Source: Pseudomonas mohnii
Lineage (GTDB): Bacteria; Pseudomonadota; Gammaproteobacteria; Pseudomonadales; Pseudomonadaceae
NCBI RefSeq assembly: GCF_900105115.1
Contig: NZ_FNRV01000001.1
Location: 1 to 64,000 of the forward strand
Direction: 5' to 3'
Length of the DNA stretch: 64,000 bases
The translations under genes were made by a program, and so were the position numbers. The notes under the pieces are model-generated. The model saw nothing but the letters and a program-made list of their open reading frames with translations. It searched no databases and was not told where the DNA came from. Below are positions 62,523-64,000 of this stretch, piece by piece (the stretch's first letter is position 1; each line of letters begins with the position of its first letter).

Positions 62523-62558
62523 TGCACAAAACGGATAGCGATATGCGCAAAGCGGATA
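62523..62558 (+). promoter_or_regulatory. BenR/XylS-type tandem operator before the AAHS carrier
   Basis: TGCACAAAACGGATA (62523-62537) matches TGCA-N6-GGNTA exactly, and TGCGCAAAGCGGATA (62544-62558) differs by one base. Their 21-bp period (15-bp sites spaced by 6) is that known for XylS and BenR. A TACCCT hexamer at 62580-62585 could be the -10, placing the start near 62592. Confidence 0.65.
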
Positions 62559-62590
62559 TTGCCACTCTGCCGGTCTCAATACCCTCCATT

Positions 62591-62632
62591 TGCATCCCGC
62601 GTAACAGTGCTGTGCATGGCGCGTAACAATGC
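62591..62632 (+). repeat. Second direct repeat pair in the AAHS carrier leader
   Basis: Units at 62591-62610 and 62613-62632 share 17 of 20 bases and have a 22-bp period (TGCAT-N2-CGCGTAACA-R-TGC). They start at the predicted transcription start, so they may bind a repressor or a further activator, or form part of the leader RNA. Confidence 0.55.
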
Positions 62633-62726
62633 GGCCGCCATTGGTGGACCCTTGCCTGCACCGCTCACGGCAGCACGCTGAAACGCCCAAACGAACAATA
62701 AAAAATAACAACAAGAGACCCATGCC

Positions 62727-64000
62727 ATGCGAAAAATCGATGTACACGAGGTTATCGACAACGCACGCTTCAACCGCTTTCACTGGATGGTGTTGTTCTG
62801 GTGCGCCCTGATCATCATCTTCGACGGCTACGACCTGGTGATCTACGGGGTGGTCTTGCCGACGCTGATGAAAGAGTGGGGGCTGAGCCCGTTGGAGGCC
62901 GGGGCGCTGGGCAGTTATGCGCTGTTTGGCATGATGTTCGGTGCGCTGTTTTTCGGCCCGCTGTCCGACAAGATCGGGCGCAAGAAAACCATCACCCTTT
63001 GTGTGATGCTCTTCAGCGGCTTCACCGTGCTCAATGGCTTTGCCACGAGTCCCACGACCTTTGGCATTTGCCGGTTCATTGCCGGCCTTGGCATCGGCGG
63101 CGTCATGCCCAACGTGGTGGCGCTGATGAACGAGTACGCGCCGAAGAAAATTCGCAGCACCCTGGTCGCCATCATGTTCAGCGGTTATTCGGTGGGCGGC
63201 ATGCTCTCGGCGGGCCTGGGGATCGTGCTGATTCCAAGCTTCGGGTGGCAGGCGGTGTTCTATGTGGCGGGGCTGCCTTTGCTGCTGTTGCCGCTGATCA
63301 TGTACTTCCTGCCTGAGTCGGTGGGGTTCATGTTGCGTCAAGGCCGCAACGAGCAAGCGCGTGCTGTCTTGCAACGCGTTGACCCGGCCTATGTTGCCCA
63401 GGCCAGCGATACCCTGCACATGGCGGAAGTGAAGGGCACCGGCACGCCAGTACTGCAGCTGTTCCGCGAAGGCCGCGCCATGCGCACGCTGATGCTCTGG
63501 CTGGCGTTTTTCTGCTGCCTGTTGATGGTCTACGCCCTGAGTTCCTGGCTGCCGAAACTCATGGCCAACGCCGGTTACAGCCTGGGCTCAAGCTTGTCCT
63601 TCCTGCTGGTGTTGAACTTCGGCGCGATTTTCGGTGCGGTGGGCGGTGGCGTATTGGGCGACAAGCTCAACCTTCCAAGGGTGCTGGCGGTGTTCTTCGC
63701 CATTGCCGCGGTGTCGATCACCTTGCTCGGATTCAAAAGCCCGACCCCTGTGTTGTACCTGCTGATCGCAATCGCCGGCGCCACCACCATCGGTTCGCAA
63801 ATCCTGCTGTATGCCTGTGCCGCGCAGTTCTATTCCATGGCCATTCGTTCCACGGGGCTTGGCTGGGCGTCGGGGATCGGCCGTAACGGCGCCATTGTCG
63901 GTCCTTTGTTAGGCGGTGCGTTGCTGGGAATCAGTTTGCCGCTGCAACTCAACTTCATGGCGTTCGCCCTGCCGGGTGCGGTGGCCGCCCTCGCCATGAC
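62727..64000 (+). CDS. Aromatic acid:H+ symporter (MFS, AAHS family), 3' end outside window
   Basis: At least 424 residues from ATG at 62727; the frame is still open at the end of the window. MRKIDVHEVIDNARFNRFHWMVLFWCALIIIFDGYDLVIYGVVLPTLMKEW is characteristic, with the family motif D-G-Y-D in the first helix, then GPLSDKIGRKKTI and FIAGLGIGGVMPNVVALMNEY. Relatives include BenK (benzoate) and PcaK (4-hydroxybenzoate and protocatechuate). The BenR-type operator upstream favours a benzoate-like substrate, but without downstream genes this is inference. Confidence 0.9.
   Translation, partial: MRKIDVHEVIDNARFNRFHWMVLFWCALIIIFDGYDLVIYGVVLPTLMKEWGLSPLEAGALGSYALFGMMFGALFFGPLSDKIGRKKTITLCVMLFSGFTVLNGFATSPTTFGICRFIAGLGIGGVMPNVVALMNEYAPKKIRSTLVAIMFSGYSVGGMLSAGLGIVLIPSFGWQAVFYVAGLPLLLLPLIMYFLPESVGFMLRQGRNEQARAVLQRVDPAYVAQASDTLHMAEVKGTGTPVLQLFREGRAMRTLMLWLAFFCCLLMVYALSSWLPKLMANAGYSLGSSLSFLLVLNFGAIFGAVGGGVLGDKLNLPRVLAVFFAIAAVSITLLGFKSPTPVLYLLIAIAGATTIGSQILLYACAAQFYSMAIRSTGLGWASGIGRNGAIVGPLLGGALLGISLPLQLNFMAFALPGAVAALAM

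Overview
The window is a gene-dense, GC-rich stretch of a Pseudomonas chromosome, most likely from the P. fluorescens group. Supporting signs are the arcDABC order, three REP-type inverted doublets (REPINs) in intergenic gaps, ANR-type boxes, an AAHS-family aromatic acid carrier behind a BenR/XylS-type operator, and families common in fluorescent pseudomonads (DUF1302/DUF1329, DUF5064, PPK2). I see no tRNA, rRNA, CRISPR array, phage or intact insertion sequence. All assignments come from reading the sequence and recalling families; nothing was searched.

Layout. 0-2.3 kb: end of an AI-2E-type permease and an MscS-type channel. 2.3-6.3 kb (minus): MFS carrier, TIM-barrel sugar isomerase-like protein and a MocR regulator. 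6.5-13 kb (plus): quinone oxidoreductase, TauD/TfdA dioxygenase, beta-keto acid cleavage enzyme, MFS carrier, DsbA-like protein, Rieske ferredoxin and a YeiH-type exporter. 13.1-14.2 kb (minus): AraC/OruR-type regulator. 14.4-25.7 kb (plus): small hydrolase, DUF1302, DUF1329, YCF48-like and MMPL/RND proteins, acyl-CoA dehydrogenase and acyl-CoA ligase. 25.9-33.1 kb: DUF5064 gene, arcDABC and a divergent frameshifted second arcD. 33-44.4 kb: CPA2 antiporter, PPK2, SulP transporter, RND tripartite pump, TspO. 44.5-49.7 kb: LysR, HalD/BesD-like oxygenase, betaine-type binding protein, glutathione-dependent formaldehyde dehydrogenase, VOC and cupin proteins. 49.7-53.6 kb (minus): DUF2252, binding protein, PotE-like antiporter. 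53.9-62.5 kb: a low-oxygen island with two universal stress proteins, GNAT, zinc alcohol dehydrogenase, an FNR/ANR paralogue, phosphoketolase and a K+ channel. The window ends in an AAHS carrier.

Two regulatory patterns link genes. First, the same tandem 21-bp-period repeat (17-mers starting TGTC and ending AAAAG or AGAAG) lies before both the 6.6-13 kb operon and the 14.4-25.7 kb operon, with a possible -10 at the same offset. Together with the AraC gene between them this suggests one roughly 19-kb catabolic regulon that takes up a hydrophobic substrate (DUF1302/DUF1329/YCF48/MMPL), activates it to a CoA ester, and uses oxygenase, Rieske and BKACE steps. The substrate cannot be read from the sequence. 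Second, boxes resembling the ANR/FNR site TTGAT-N4-ATCAA precede the stress proteins, the acetyltransferase, phosphoketolase, probably the K+ channel and, more weakly, arcD. With the arginine deiminase pathway and phosphoketolase this gives routes to ATP or acetyl phosphate without respiration.
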